Positions 26,532 through 36,242 of a stretch of DNA of 64,000 nucleotides are shown piece after piece. Source of the DNA: Pseudolysinimonas kribbensis (lineage in GTDB: Bacteria; Actinomycetota; Actinomycetes; Actinomycetales; Microbacteriaceae). The notes beneath the pieces are model-generated. The model was not told the DNA's origin. It was given only the letters and a program-made list of their open reading frames with translations, and ran no database searches. Numbering within the stretch: the first letter of the stretch is position 1; every line of letters begins with the position of its first letter. The stretch is taken from positions 372,001 through 436,000 of the forward strand of contig NZ_BSVB01000001.1 of NCBI RefSeq assembly GCF_030161895.1, read 5' to 3'. A program made the position numbers and the translations under genes.

Positions 26532-29324
26532 TCATGTGCGCGTCGGAAGAAGCCCGCGGCGCACGACGCCTCCGTCGACCACCCAGCACTCCCCGGACGC
26601 GAGCCGAGCGGCGGCGGCACGTCCCGCGCGCGCGTGAGGGCCCGCAGCTCGGCGGCCGAGCAGTCCACGACCGCGATGGGCAACTCGCGTCGCGCCCGGC
26701 CGAGCAGGCTCCAGTCGGCCTGCCAGGCATCCGGGTCGCCGAGCAGCACGTCGGGGGCCGCGCCGATCGCGTCCTCGTCGGGATCCGCGGCGCCGAGCAG
26801 CGCGACCCGCAGGCCCGCGGCCCTCAGCGCCGGCAGGAGGAGCGCCGGCCGGGACGCCACGATGGCCAGCTGCCGGCCCGCGGCCGGAGCCACGACGGGC
26901 AGTTCCGGTACCGCGGCCTCCGGCAGAGGCATCTCGCCCGGCCAGGCGACCTGGATCGCGGCACCGCGCCAGCGCCCCGCCCCGGGCGGCAGCGCGGGAT
27001 CGAACTCCGCCCCGATCCCGCCGGCGAGCACGTGCTCCTCGCGCGAGGGCATCCGCAGCAGGAGCCGCGCACCGAACGACCCGACGAGCGGCTGCACGGT
27101 GCCGGCCGCCCGTTGCACCGAGGCGGCGACTCCGAGGCCGTGCGCCGAGCCCTCGCGCAGCACCCGGGCGATCAGGTCCGACAGCTCGTGCCGCTCGTCC
27201 GGACCGGCGCGCCCGAGGAGCAGATCGAGGTCGTCGATGACGAGCAGCCGCCGCTCCGAGCCCGGGCCGCGGCGCGGCACACGCAGCGCGCGATCGAGCA
27301 CCCACCAGGCGTCCGCGACATCGCGGGGGACCACGATGGCGCCCGGCGCCGCCGCCAGCACCGCCAGGGCGGTCGTGCGTCCCGTGCCGGTCGCGCCCAG
27401 CACCAGGAGGTGACCGTGTGCGTCCGGCCGGTGGACGGCCACCGGCTGGCGCTGCTCGGCCGGAAGGTCGACGACGCCGAACGGGATCGCCTGGGAGGTG
27501 GCCGCACCGATCGAGTTGCGTGGCACGACGGCCGGGAGGGGATCGAGCCAGGGACGCGCGATCGCCGGCCGGTCCCGGAGCGGGACCGCCCGGCACGCCT
27601 GCTCCAGCTCGGCCGTCCCCGCGATCGCCACCTGGAACGGCCGGCTCACGCCGTCGTCGCCGAGCACCGCGCGCCCGCGCGACCCCGCGGGCAGGCGGGC
27701 CGCCCCGTCGTCGCCGAGGAGCGCGATGCTGTCGGCCCGGTCGGTCATCCGCAGGCCGACCCTGAGGGTGACGTTGGCCAGGACCCCGTCGCGGATGACC
27801 CCGGCCGGCCGCTGCGTGCACAGGATCAGGTGCAGTCCGAGCGATCGGCCGCGCGCCGCGAGATCGCCGAAGACCTCGTGCAGCTCCGGCTGGCCGGCGA
27901 CCACGGCCGCGAACTCGTCGACCACGACCACCAGCCGCGCGAGCACGCCCGGCGCCACCTCCGCGATCGAGCGTGCGCCGACATCGGCGAGCAGGCGCTC
28001 GCGCCGCAGCAGCTCCGCCCGCAGACTCTCGATCGCCCGGCGGGTGAGCCGGGCATCGAGATCGCTCAGGATGCCGACCACGTGCGGCATCGCCGCGAGC
28101 GGCGCGAACGCGGCGCCGCCCTTGAAGTCGACGAGCAGGAATGTCACCTCCGCCGGGGTGCGACCGTGCGCCAGCGCGAGGACCCAGCTCACGAGCAGCT
28201 CGCTCTTGCCCGAACCCGTGGTGCCGCCCACGAGGGCATGCGGACCGTCGGCCACCAGATCGACGACGACGGCACCGCCCGCGTCGCGGCCGATCGAAGC
28301 GGTCAGCGAGCCCGGCGCCGGTGCACCGGCTCCCGCGAGCAGTTCCGCGAGTTCGACCCGATCGGGCAGGGCACGGGTCGCCGCGCCCAGGTGGTGTCGC
28401 GCGGCGGCCTCGGCGAGCACGGCCGCGGCGCCCGCGGCGGCCGGGCGGCTGACCGCCGACACCCGGCGCGCCGCGTCGAGCCGCACCACCGCACCGCACC
28501 CGGGCGGCAGGCCGGCCTCCTCCGACGCCCACGCGACGAGCACCTCTCGGCGCGCATCCCGCAGTTCGAACCTGCCCGGCTCCGAATCCACCCTCTCCTG
28601 CGGGAGCTCCCCGGTCCACGCCTCGCCGGCCGGGGCGGCCACGACGCCGTCGGGAGCGATGATCGACGCGACCTGCAGGACCAGCGCCCGGGCGGCGGCG
28701 GCGGCGAGCGGCCCGGGGCCGACGATGCCCACGCCGTCGACGGCATCGACGAGCACCGGCGCATCCGGCAGTTCGGCGGCGGCGCTCCGGAGCGCCGAGC
28801 GGACCGCGACGAGGTCCGGGGAAGACGGTCGCGGGGGTCGGCGGCCGGGCCGGCATCGGCATCCCCGGTGGGATCGTCGCCCTCCAGGCGCACACCGGAG
28901 GCGACCGCCCCGCGTCCCACCCGTACGGGAACCGGCGCCCCCGGCTCCGCGGGCCGCACCCAGTGCTCCACCGCCCACCGCGCGATGGCCGGTCCCTCGG
29001 GCGGCACGAGCCCGGCGCGCCTCGCGCGCTCCGCGACGTGGCTCTCCTCGATCCGCTCCCCGGTCCGGGCGAGCGCCGCGGCGATCCGGGCGTGCTCGCG
29101 CCGTCGCCACCGCCGATGCCGACGACGCGCATCGACGAGCCCCCGATCGCCACGATCGGTCCGAGCCCCGCGAACAGCAGGGAGAGCACGGAGTGCGTGA
29201 ACGCCCAGATCGCCAGCGACATCGCCACCGGCGCGAGAGTCGCCACCAGGGGCACCCCGCCGCGCTCCGGCGGCGGTGCGGCGGAGGGGAGCGCGAGACG
29301 GACCGGGTCGACGGGTGGGAGCAC
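26532..29324 (-). CDS. FtsK/SpoIIIE-domain ATPase, EccC-like (three frameshifts)
   Basis: Membrane-anchored double ATPase, 931 residues after repair. Near the N-terminus is a hydrophobic pair of helices (LVATLAPVAMSLAIWAF). The first FtsK/SpoIIIE module has Walker A GGTTGSGKSELLVSW and Walker B RLVVVVDEFAAVV. The second has GATGTGRTTALAVLAA, where Arg replaces the Walker A Lys, and RLLVIDDLDLLLG. One active plus degenerate modules is the EccC/EssC arrangement of type VII secretion rather than DNA-translocating FtsK. Breaks lie near 29097, at 28818-28821 and at 26591-26594. No WXG100 or EccB/D/E gene is visible in the window, so the secretion role is uncertain. Confidence 0.82.
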   Translation of the reverse strand: MLPPVDPVRLALPSAAPPPERGGVPLVATLAPVAMSLAIWAFTHSVLSLLFAGLGPIVAIGGSSMRVVGIGGGDGASTPGSPRRSPGPGSGSRRATSRSARGAPGSCRPRDRPSRGGRWSTGCGPRSRGRRFPYGWDAGRSPPVCAWRATIPPGMPMPARPPTPATVFPGPRRGPLGAPERRRRTAGCAGARRCRRRRGHRRPRAARRRRRPGAGPAGRVDHRSRRRRGRPGRRGVDRGAPAGEGGFGAGQVRTAGCAPRGARRVGVGGGRPAARVRCGGAARRGAPGVGGQPPGRRGRRGRARRGRRATPPGRGDPCPARSGRTRGTARGSRCTGAGLADRFDRPRRGRCRRRRSGGRRSACPRGRHHGFGQERAARELGPRAGARSHPGGGDIPARRLQGRRRVRAARGDAARGRHPERSRCPAHPPGDRESAGGAAAARAPARRCRRTLDRGGGAGRARAAGGRGRRVRGRGRRPAGAARGLRRSRGARPIARTAPDPVHAAAGRGHPRRGPGQRHPQGRPADDRPGRQHRAPRRRRGGPPARGVARARGARRRRREPAVPGGDRGDGRAGAGVPGGPAPGPAGDRASLARSPPGRRATQLDRCGHLPGDPVRRRRPSGRAAPAGGRPPAGRTRSPPGAGRDRHGTHDRPGGAGGGAGRHRGPPRCRGRLVGARSRAACAAPRPGLGAAAARHRRPRSAPRARRSGRAARAVGPDRPGAARGLGARPRSRRLGATGGRHRAAARRVVRCAAPAADALARGARARRRDRGGVRSRAAARGGALARCRDPGRLAGRDASAGGRGTGTARRGSGRGPAAGHRGVPAGAPPAGAEGRGPAGRAARRRGSRRGRDRRGPRRAARRPGCLAGRLEPARPGATRVAHRGRGLLGRRAAGPHARAGRAAAARLASGECWVVDGGVVRRGLLPTRT

Positions 29325-29462
29325 GCGACCATCCCAGCCGCCCCCGCGCGCGCATCCGGCGCCGAATTCGCGGAGGTCGGATCGATCGCGCCGCGGACAC
29401 GCGGTGGAGGAGGCGCACCGGGCGGCACGTCACCGTCGGCGGCCGACGGGAGAATGGCCATC

Positions 29463-30646
29463 ATGAGCGCCGTCCCCTACGTATGGGTCGCGACCTCGCT
29501 GCGGCTGGCCAGCGCGGGCACGGCGGCGGCGTTCCCCGTGCTCGCCGTGCAGGAGCTGCACAGCCTCGCGCTCGGCGGCGCACTCGTGGCGGCATCGCTC
29601 GCGCCGAGCATCCTCGCCGCGCCGCTGGCAGGCGCCCTGCTCGACCGCAGCCGGCACCCCACCCGCCTCGTGCTGCTCTCCGGGGCCGTGACAGCGGCGG
29701 CTCTGGGCATCACCGCGCTGCTCGGCATGGTCCCGACCGTGCTCATCGTCGTCGGCCTCGTCGCGGCTGGCGTCACGACGCCGTTCTTCATGGGCGGCCT
29801 GTCGAGCTTCGTGTCGGATGCCGTCCCCGGCACCCCCGAGCGCGCGTTCGGCGTCGACGCGCTGACCTACAACATCGGCAGCGTGGCGGGCCCGGCGCTC
29901 GCGGCGGGCGTCATCGCGCTCGGTTCGGCCCGGGTCGCCACCGTCGTGCTGGCGGTCGTCGCGGCCGTGGGTGTCGCGGGGTGCGCGATCCTCCGGCTGC
30001 CGCCGCACCCCGAGCACCCGGGGCGCGCGGGGATGCTGCGCGAGATCGTGCGGGGATCGCGCTATCTCGCGACCCACCGCCCGATCGCCGCCGTGACGCT
30101 CTCGGGCGCGCTCAGCCAACTGGGCCAGGGCGCACTTCCGATCGCCGCCGTCGGCATCGCGCTCGTGGCGACCCGGGATGCGGGCGGGGCCGCCTGGGTC
30201 ATCACGGGCTTCGCCGTCGGCGCCCTGGTCGGCTCGCTGGCCGTGACGGCCTGGCCCATCCGCCGCGTCCCCGCGGTCGTGGTGATGGCGGGCGCCTGGG
30301 GCATCACCGGCGTGCTCACGCTCGCCGCCGCGGTGCCGCTCGGCCTCCCCGTGGCGATCGCGCTCGTCTCCCTCTCCGGCGTCGCGACCGGTCCCGGGGT
30401 CACGGCGATGCTCCTACTCCGCACCCGGCACAGCCCCCGCGCCCTGCGCTCGCAGGTCTTCACCGTCGCGGCCGGCGTCCGCGCGACCGGCGCCGCTCTC
30501 GGCGCCGGTCTCGCCGGGCTGCTGCCCTCCGCTCAGGCGCCGCTGCTGCTCGTGCTGATCGGCCTGTGCTGGCTCGTCTCGGCGGGCGTGCTCGCCGGCT
30601 ACCCCGCCGCGCGAGCGTCGCGGAGGCCGCCGGTACCGCGGTCTGA
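29463..30646 (+). CDS. MFS transporter (frameshift at C-terminus)
   Basis: Polytopic membrane transporter of about 12 helices, 394 residues after repair. It includes LAAPLAGALLDRSRHPTRLV, a variant of the MFS loop 2-3 motif, and VDALTYNIGSVAGPALAAG. ATG 29463 is preferred over ATG 29454 because GGGAG lies 8 nt upstream. A lost base at the C4 run 30602-30605 changes the tail; one extra base gives VLAGYPRRASVAEAAGTAV and a stop at 30646. The gene stands alone on the plus strand between ftsK and the FHA operon, with only 5 bp to the convergent gene. Substrate unknown; drug efflux is possible. Confidence 0.87.
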
Positions 30647-30651
30647 GCGCG

Positions 30652-31509
30652 TCAGCTCACGACGAAGAACTGCTCGCCGATGTCGACGCGCGTGCCGCGC
30701 GCGATGAAGTAGCGCTTGCCGGGGTCGCAGCGCTGCGGGTCGGCATCCGGCTGGCGGACCACGGAGCCGTTCGTCGAGAAGCGGTCGCTCACCCAGAACC
30801 GGCCGCTCTCCTGGCCGAACTCGAGGTGCGTCTTCGAGACCGACTTCGTCGGGTCGAACACCGCCACGAACTGGTCGACCACCTCGCCCGGCTCTGCGTT
30901 CGGATTGCGCCCGATCAGGCCCTGGCCCCGCACCGTCACGTTCTCCCCGGTGCTGAACTGGAGCACGAACCGCTCACCCGCGAACGGATCGGCCACCAGC
31001 CGGGTCGCCTCGATGTCCTCGATCGGCGTGGTCGCGCGGCCCCACGGGAAGGGATCCGGCCGCGGCGCGCGCTCGATGCTGAGCTCGAGGTCGGGCTCGA
31101 GGGCGGGGATCACGTCGGTCGCGCCCGTGTCGAGGGCGCCCGCCCCGGGAACGGCCGCGGCCGGCTCCGGCTCCGGCTTCGGCTGCGCCTCGAACTCGGG
31201 CTCGATCGGCACATCGTCGATAGGCGGCGGCCCGGCCGGCGGCGCGGGCGCGACGCGGCGCAGCACGAAGCCGCACTCGCCGCAGAAGACCTCGTCGTCC
31301 TCGACGGACGCTCCGCACTGCGGACAGCTCGCGCCCACGTGCGCGGGGCCGACGTGATCGGCGGGATCGTCGGAGGCGTCGTCGGCGGAGCTGAACGCGA
31401 GCGGCATGGGACCGATCCCGCCGGGCGTGGATGCCCCGACCGCGCGACCGCACTCCCCGCAGAACAGGGCGTCGCGCGGGAGCTCGGTGGCGCAGAACCG
31501 GCAGTTCAC
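30652..31509 (-). CDS. Double zinc-ribbon FHA-domain protein
   Basis: Intact 285-residue cytoplasmic protein. Two zinc ribbons open it: CRFCATELPRDALFCGECG and CPQCGASVEDDEVFCGECG, each with four Cys. A Pro/Glu-rich linker follows (about residues 90-170). The C-terminal FHA domain (about 190-285) shows LIGRNPNAEPGE, SVSKTHLEF and DRFSTNGSVV, the Arg, Ser-x-x-His and Asn that bind phosphothreonine. It is the last gene of the kinase/phosphatase operon, its GTG overlapping the upstream stop. It is a likely reader of threonines phosphorylated by the operon's kinase, which is inference. Confidence 0.88.
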   Translation of the reverse strand: MNCRFCATELPRDALFCGECGRAVGASTPGGIGPMPLAFSSADDASDDPADHVGPAHVGASCPQCGASVEDDEVFCGECGFVLRRVAPAPPAGPPPIDDVPIEPEFEAQPKPEPEPAAAVPGAGALDTGATDVIPALEPDLELSIERAPRPDPFPWGRATTPIEDIEATRLVADPFAGERFVLQFSTGENVTVRGQGLIGRNPNAEPGEVVDQFVAVFDPTKSVSKTHLEFGQESGRFWVSDRFSTNGSVVRQPDADPQRCDPGKRYFIARGTRVDIGEQFFVVS

Positions 31510-33840
31510 CGCGCCTCCTCGCGTCGGGCTCCGCCCGGCCGGAGGAGATCCCGAACATGATAACGAGCGAACGAACGCACCGAGACGAGCGCCCACAGCC
31601 GGCGCCGGCGGGTGAGCCCGTCGTCGAGCGAGGCGCGCAGCTCGGCCACGGCATCCCACACCCTGTCCGCCTCGCGCTCGTCGCTCTCGTCGGGCGCGAA
31701 CACGGCGCGATCGGCGACGGCCGCGAGCACACCCGCCGGCAGCACGCCCACGACGCCCGCGACCTCCGATCGCGTGGAGGCCGGGGGCGGGTCGTAGCCG
31801 TGATCGACCACGGCGTCCGCGAACTCGTCCCAGCCGCCGCGGATGCGCTCCAGCGGTGTCCGGGCGGTGCGCCGCGCCCGTCGGCGGCGCACCTTCGCGA
31901 CCACGACGAGCGCGAACGGTGCGAGCAGCACCGCGACGATCGCGAGCGCCCACCCGCCGATCCGGAGCACCTGGAGCAGGAGCAGGAGCGCGGCGCTCGG
32001 CCCGTCGGGCGTGTCGGTGCTCGTATCCGGCGTCGTCTGACCCTGCTCCTGGTCGACCTTGTCCGGCGGCGGCGGCACGATCGACTCGGGTCGCGCGACC
32101 TTGTCGGGGTCCTGCGGCTTCTGCTGCGGGATGGGGCGCACCGGCGGCACCGGGTCGAGGGCGACCCAGCCGTACTGCGCCGTGTCGATCTCGATCCAGG
32201 CCGTGACATCGGCGCCCGTCAGCGTGACCGTGCCGCCGTCCTGGTTCTGCGGGGCGAAGCCGAAGACGACGCGGGCCGGGAACCCGAGCTGACGGGCCAT
32301 GAGCGCGCCGGCCACGGCGTACTGCTCGGCGTCGCCGATCATCTGCGGATCCGTGAACAGCTCCGAGATGCGGTCCGCGGCATGGCCGGAGCGGCTCGGC
32401 GGCTCGTCGCCGGCGAGGCCGTGGCTGATGTACCCCTCGCGGCGCAGGCCGTCGATCGCGGCGAGCAGGCGCGACCCCGCCGTGGTCTTGCCCTGCACGT
32501 ACTGGTCGAGGTGCACGACGAGCTCGTCGGGCATGAGCCCGATCCGCGGCACCTGCGCCGACCCCGGGGTGGCCCTGCCCAGCTGCGAGGTCGTCGGCTG
32601 CTCGGGGAGCACGCCGGTGAGGTCATAGCTGTCGCCCGCGCGCAGGTCGTGCAGGTCGGCGGCGGTGCCGGTCGTCGCGTTGAAGAAGAAGTCGTCGTCG
32701 AGGGCGGCCGCGCGGGCTCCCGTGAAGTCGATCGCCGCCATGTCGCCCACGGTCGGCACCCACACACCCGTGTAGTCGCCCACCGTGACCCGCACATCGA
32801 CCGTGCGCCCTCTCGTGCGAGCGGTCGACGGACTGCGGCACCCGCACGAACGTGCCGGAGGCCGCGTCGACCGCGTCGCTGCCGACGGCGTAGACGATCC
32901 CGTCGTAGCTGTCGAGCGTGGCGACCCGCACGCGGGCGTCGCGCGGCAGCCCCTGCACCTTCAGCTGGGTGGCATCCACCTGTCCCTGGCGCAGATAGTG
33001 CCGCATGCCCGACAGGGGACTCGGGTAGTTCCGCGGGTCGAACGGCTGCTGCAGGCTCGATCGGAGCACCTGACGGTCTCCGGATGGCGGCAGGGCGACC
33101 GCCGCGCCCACCGAACCGGCACCCGCGAGCGCCAGGATCACGGCTCCGGCGAGGGCGGCTCGCGCCGTGAATCCGCGATCCCCCGCCGTCTCGAGGGGGC
33201 GGCCCTCGGCATCCGGCGCGGCCTGCGCGAGCGACCGGATCGCGCCCCGGCGGCGCACGCGTCGGCGCCACACCAGCCACAGCAGCAGCGCGACCAGCAG
33301 CGTGAGCGTGAGCGGGACCGGCCACGGCACGCGCTCCGGGCCGAGCGCGATGCCCGCGACGAACAGCAGGACCGGCGGGACGGCGCCGAGCTCCCCGAAT
33401 CGCGTGCGCAGCGCGATCGTCACCGACGTCACGGTCGCGGCGAGCACGAGCACGAGAGCGGGCACCAGGAGCGCCTGGTAGGCGCCGACGGGCGTGTCGA
33501 TGGTGAGCAGCTGCTTCCAGCCGAGGGCGAGCGCGACGAGCAGCTGACGCAGCCCCTCGGCACTCGGCAGCACCGTCGCGATCGCCGCGCCCGGGATCGC
33601 GAGGGGCACGCCGCTCAGCAGCAGCACCACGAGGCTCGCGAGCACGACGACGTACGACGGCCAGCGCAGCCGCGCCCCGAGCACCGCCACGGCCGAGCCG
33701 AGCAGGAGCGTCACGAGCACGAGGATCACGTACCGGCTGCTCGCGTAGACCGGCCAGAGCGCCGCGGAGGCCAGTCCGATCGCGAGCCATGCGAAGAACA
33801 GGTTCGCCGCGACGAACGAGCCGGTCAGCCGGTGCGTCAT
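31506..33840 (-). CDS. Membrane transglutaminase-fold protein lacking catalytic Cys and His (frameshift)
   Basis: Large membrane protein, 778 residues after repair, of the TgpA-like type. It has about six N-terminal helices, an extracellular transglutaminase-like domain (residues ~450-560), then another helix and a cytoplasmic tail. The canonical triad is degraded. The nucleophile position reads MIGDAEQYAVAGALMARQ with Ala where Cys is expected, and the His position reads ADVTAWIEID with Thr. The Asp of GWVALDPVPP remains. Those segments are in one clean frame, so this is not a sequencing effect. The break near 32808-32810 needs two bases. Start overlaps the DUF58 stop (ATGA). It is probably a non-enzymatic scaffold or binding domain. 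Confidence 0.87.
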
Positions 33841-35243
33841 GCCACCGCCGCCGTGCGCTGCAGGGCGACCCGCAGATCGTCGAGGTACCCGATCGTGAGC
33901 ACGCTGAGCCCGGCGACGCGGCGAAGACCGGGGTGGCATCCGGATCGCACACGATCGCGACCACCCCGACGCCGGCGGGGAACGAGTGCGACGCCGCCCG
34001 CAGCGACTGCGGGCTCGGCGTCGAGCCGCAGACCAGGAACGCGACCGAGATGCCCTCGACCTCCTCGGCCGCGGCGCGGGCGAGGTCGCGGATGCCGATG
34101 GCGTTCTGCGCGGGATCGACGAGCGCGAGGTCGTCGAGCAGGCGCGCCGGCACGTGGGTCTGCAGCGACCGGACGGCGAGCGTCTTGTGCTTGGCGTACT
34201 CGGGCGTGAGGGCGCTCACGACGACCGACACGGTGCGTCCGTCGCGGATCGCGCGCACGCCCAGGCTGCCGGCCACGCTCACCGCGAGCTCGAACTCCTC
34301 GCCGGTGGCGAAGTCGGCGGCAGCGAGGCTCAGCGCCACGACCAGGTGACTGCGGCGGGTCTGCTCGAACTGCCGCACCATCCAGGTGCCGGCCTTGGCG
34401 GTGGACTTCCAGTGGATGAAGCGCCGCTCGTCGCCGGTCTGGAACTCCCGGAGCGAATGGAACGACACGTCGCTGGACGTGAGATCGGCGGTCGGGGTGC
34501 CCTCGAGGTCGCGGATCAGCCCGGTCGACGTCGACGGCACCGAGATCGTGTGCGGGTGCACGACCAGCTCGGCGCGGTCGGTCCAGACCACCTCGCGCCG
34601 CACCAGTCCGATCGGGTCGGCGCGCACGGTGCGCACCGGGCCGATCGGCACGAGGCCGCGGCGCTGGGTCGGGATGGCGAACTCGTGCGCGAACCGCCCG
34701 CCCGCCTTCAGCGCCGGCATCGCGATCTCGGCCAGGCCCGCCCCGACCGGCACCTCGACCTTCACCCCGGCGATCCGGCGAGAGGCGGGATTCGTGAGGT
34801 GCACGACGCCGGTCGCCGGATCGCCGACGACGACGCGCTTGTGCACGAGTGCGAGCTCGACACGGAACGGCGACCGGCCGATGAGGTAGAGCCCGGCCAC
34901 GGCGGCGAGCACCACACCCGCCCACGCGACCGCGACGAGCTCGAGCCAGCCGAGCCCGTACCCGAAGCCGAACGCGAGCGGGATGACGGCCAGCATGACC
35001 CACCCGAGCGGGGTGACGACCGCGGCCACTCGCGCGAACACCACCGCGATCACCCGGCGCAACGTCGAGGCCACCTGCGCGGCCGACACCACGGCGTCGG
35101 CGAGCACCCCTGCCGCGCGCCCACCAGGCGCGTGCGCGTGTTGGTGAGGCCGGCGGTCCCGGTGCGCGTCAGCGTGTCGGAGCGCGGCCGGGACGTGCCC
35201 TCCGCCCCGGGCGGCCGTCCTGCGCGGGCGCGGGAGCGCTCAC
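33837..35243 (-). CDS. DUF58 domain membrane protein (three frameshifts)
   Basis: Protein of 469 residues after repair. Two helices lie near residues 60-115, and the DUF58 signature is FQTGDERRFIHWKSTAKAGTWMV split over about residues 265-290. DUF58 proteins have a von Willebrand A-like fold and are almost always next to MoxR ATPases, which are thought to remodel them. The GTG start overlaps the moxR stop. Breaks at the C4 runs 35205-35208 and 35106-35109 affect the N-terminus, and one near 33920 the C-terminus (repair gives VAGLSVLTIGYLDDL). Substrate unknown. Confidence 0.87.
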
Positions 35244-36229
35244 ACGGCTTGCCGATCGCTCGGCGGGGCCGTCTCGAGCAGCAGCTGCGACACGATGCTC
35301 GAGGCGGTGACGCCGTCGAACTCGGCCTCCGGGTCGAGCACCAGCCGGTGCGCGAGCACGGGCTCGGCGAGCGCCTTCACGTCGTCGGGCACCACGTAGT
35401 GCCGGCCGCTCGCGGCGGCGAGCGTCTTGGCGGCGCGCAGCAGCGCGAGCGCGCCGCGCACACTGACGCCGAGGCGCACCTCGGTCACCGAGCGGGTGGC
35501 GTCCACCAGTCGGGAGACGTAGTCGTTGACGCTCGGATCGACGTGCACGGTGCGCGCCTGCCGCGCCATGTCGAGCACCGTCGCCGCCGTGATGACGGCC
35601 GCGACCTCGGTCTCGTGCGCCTTGACCCCGGCGCCCTCCAGGATGCGCAGCGTCGAGGCGTGGTCGGGGTAGCCGATCGACGCCTTCAGCAGGAAGCGGT
35701 CGAGCTGCGCCTCGGGCAGGCGGTAGGTGCCCGCCTGCTCGATCGGGTTCTGCGTCGCGATCACGAGGAACGGCGGGTCGACGGGGTGCGTGATGCCGTC
35801 GACCGTGACGCGGCCCTCCTCCATGACCTCGAGGAGCGCCGCCTGGGTCTTGGGCGAGGCGCGGTTGATCTCGTCCGCGAGCAGGATGTTCGAGAAGACC
35901 GGACCGCGGTGGAAGTCGAACTGCCCCGAACGCTGGTCGTACACGCTGACACCGGTGATGTCGCCCGGCAGCAGGTCGGGGGTGAACTGGATGCGGTTGC
36001 TGGTGCCCGCCACGGACTGCGCGATCGCGCGCGCGAGCGAGGTCTTGCCCGTGCCGGGGAAGTCCTCGAGCAGGAGGTGGCCCTCGCTCAGCAGGGCGAC
36101 GAACCCGAGGCGGACCACGAACGTCTTGCCGAGCAGCACCTGCTCGACGTTCGCCACGAGGCGCGCGAACGTCTCCTGGAAGGCCGAGGCCTGCTCCGCC
36201 GTCATCGTGGCCTGAGGGGTCATGGTCAT
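35240..36229 (-). CDS. MoxR family AAA+ ATPase
   Basis: Intact 329-residue AAA+ chaperone-like ATPase. Walker A is LEDFPGTGKTSLARAIAQ (about residues 54-71), Walker B is NILLADEINRASPKTQAALL, and sensor 1 is FLVIATQNPIEQAGTYRLPE. RLGVSVRGALALLRAAK closes the small domain. MoxR proteins activate VWA partners; the partner here is the overlapping DUF58 gene. It starts 13 bp after the stop of the giant surface protein, with GAGGAA as a plausible ribosome site. Nearby ATG codons at 36223 and 36205 are alternative starts. Confidence 0.95.
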   Translation of the reverse strand: MTMTPQATMTAEQASAFQETFARLVANVEQVLLGKTFVVRLGFVALLSEGHLLLEDFPGTGKTSLARAIAQSVAGTSNRIQFTPDLLPGDITGVSVYDQRSGQFDFHRGPVFSNILLADEINRASPKTQAALLEVMEEGRVTVDGITHPVDPPFLVIATQNPIEQAGTYRLPEAQLDRFLLKASIGYPDHASTLRILEGAGVKAHETEVAAVITAATVLDMARQARTVHVDPSVNDYVSRLVDATRSVTEVRLGVSVRGALALLRAAKTLAAASGRHYVVPDDVKALAEPVLAHRLVLDPEAEFDGVTASSIVSQLLLETAPPSDRQAV

Positions 36230-36242
36230 CGGGAGGTGTTCC

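Noticed and set aside
26417..29200. Long plus-strand open frame of about 900 codons opposite ftsK
   Set aside because: It is rich in Arg, Gly and Pro without any domain, and mirrors the ATPase gene in a very GC-rich genome; a shadow frame.
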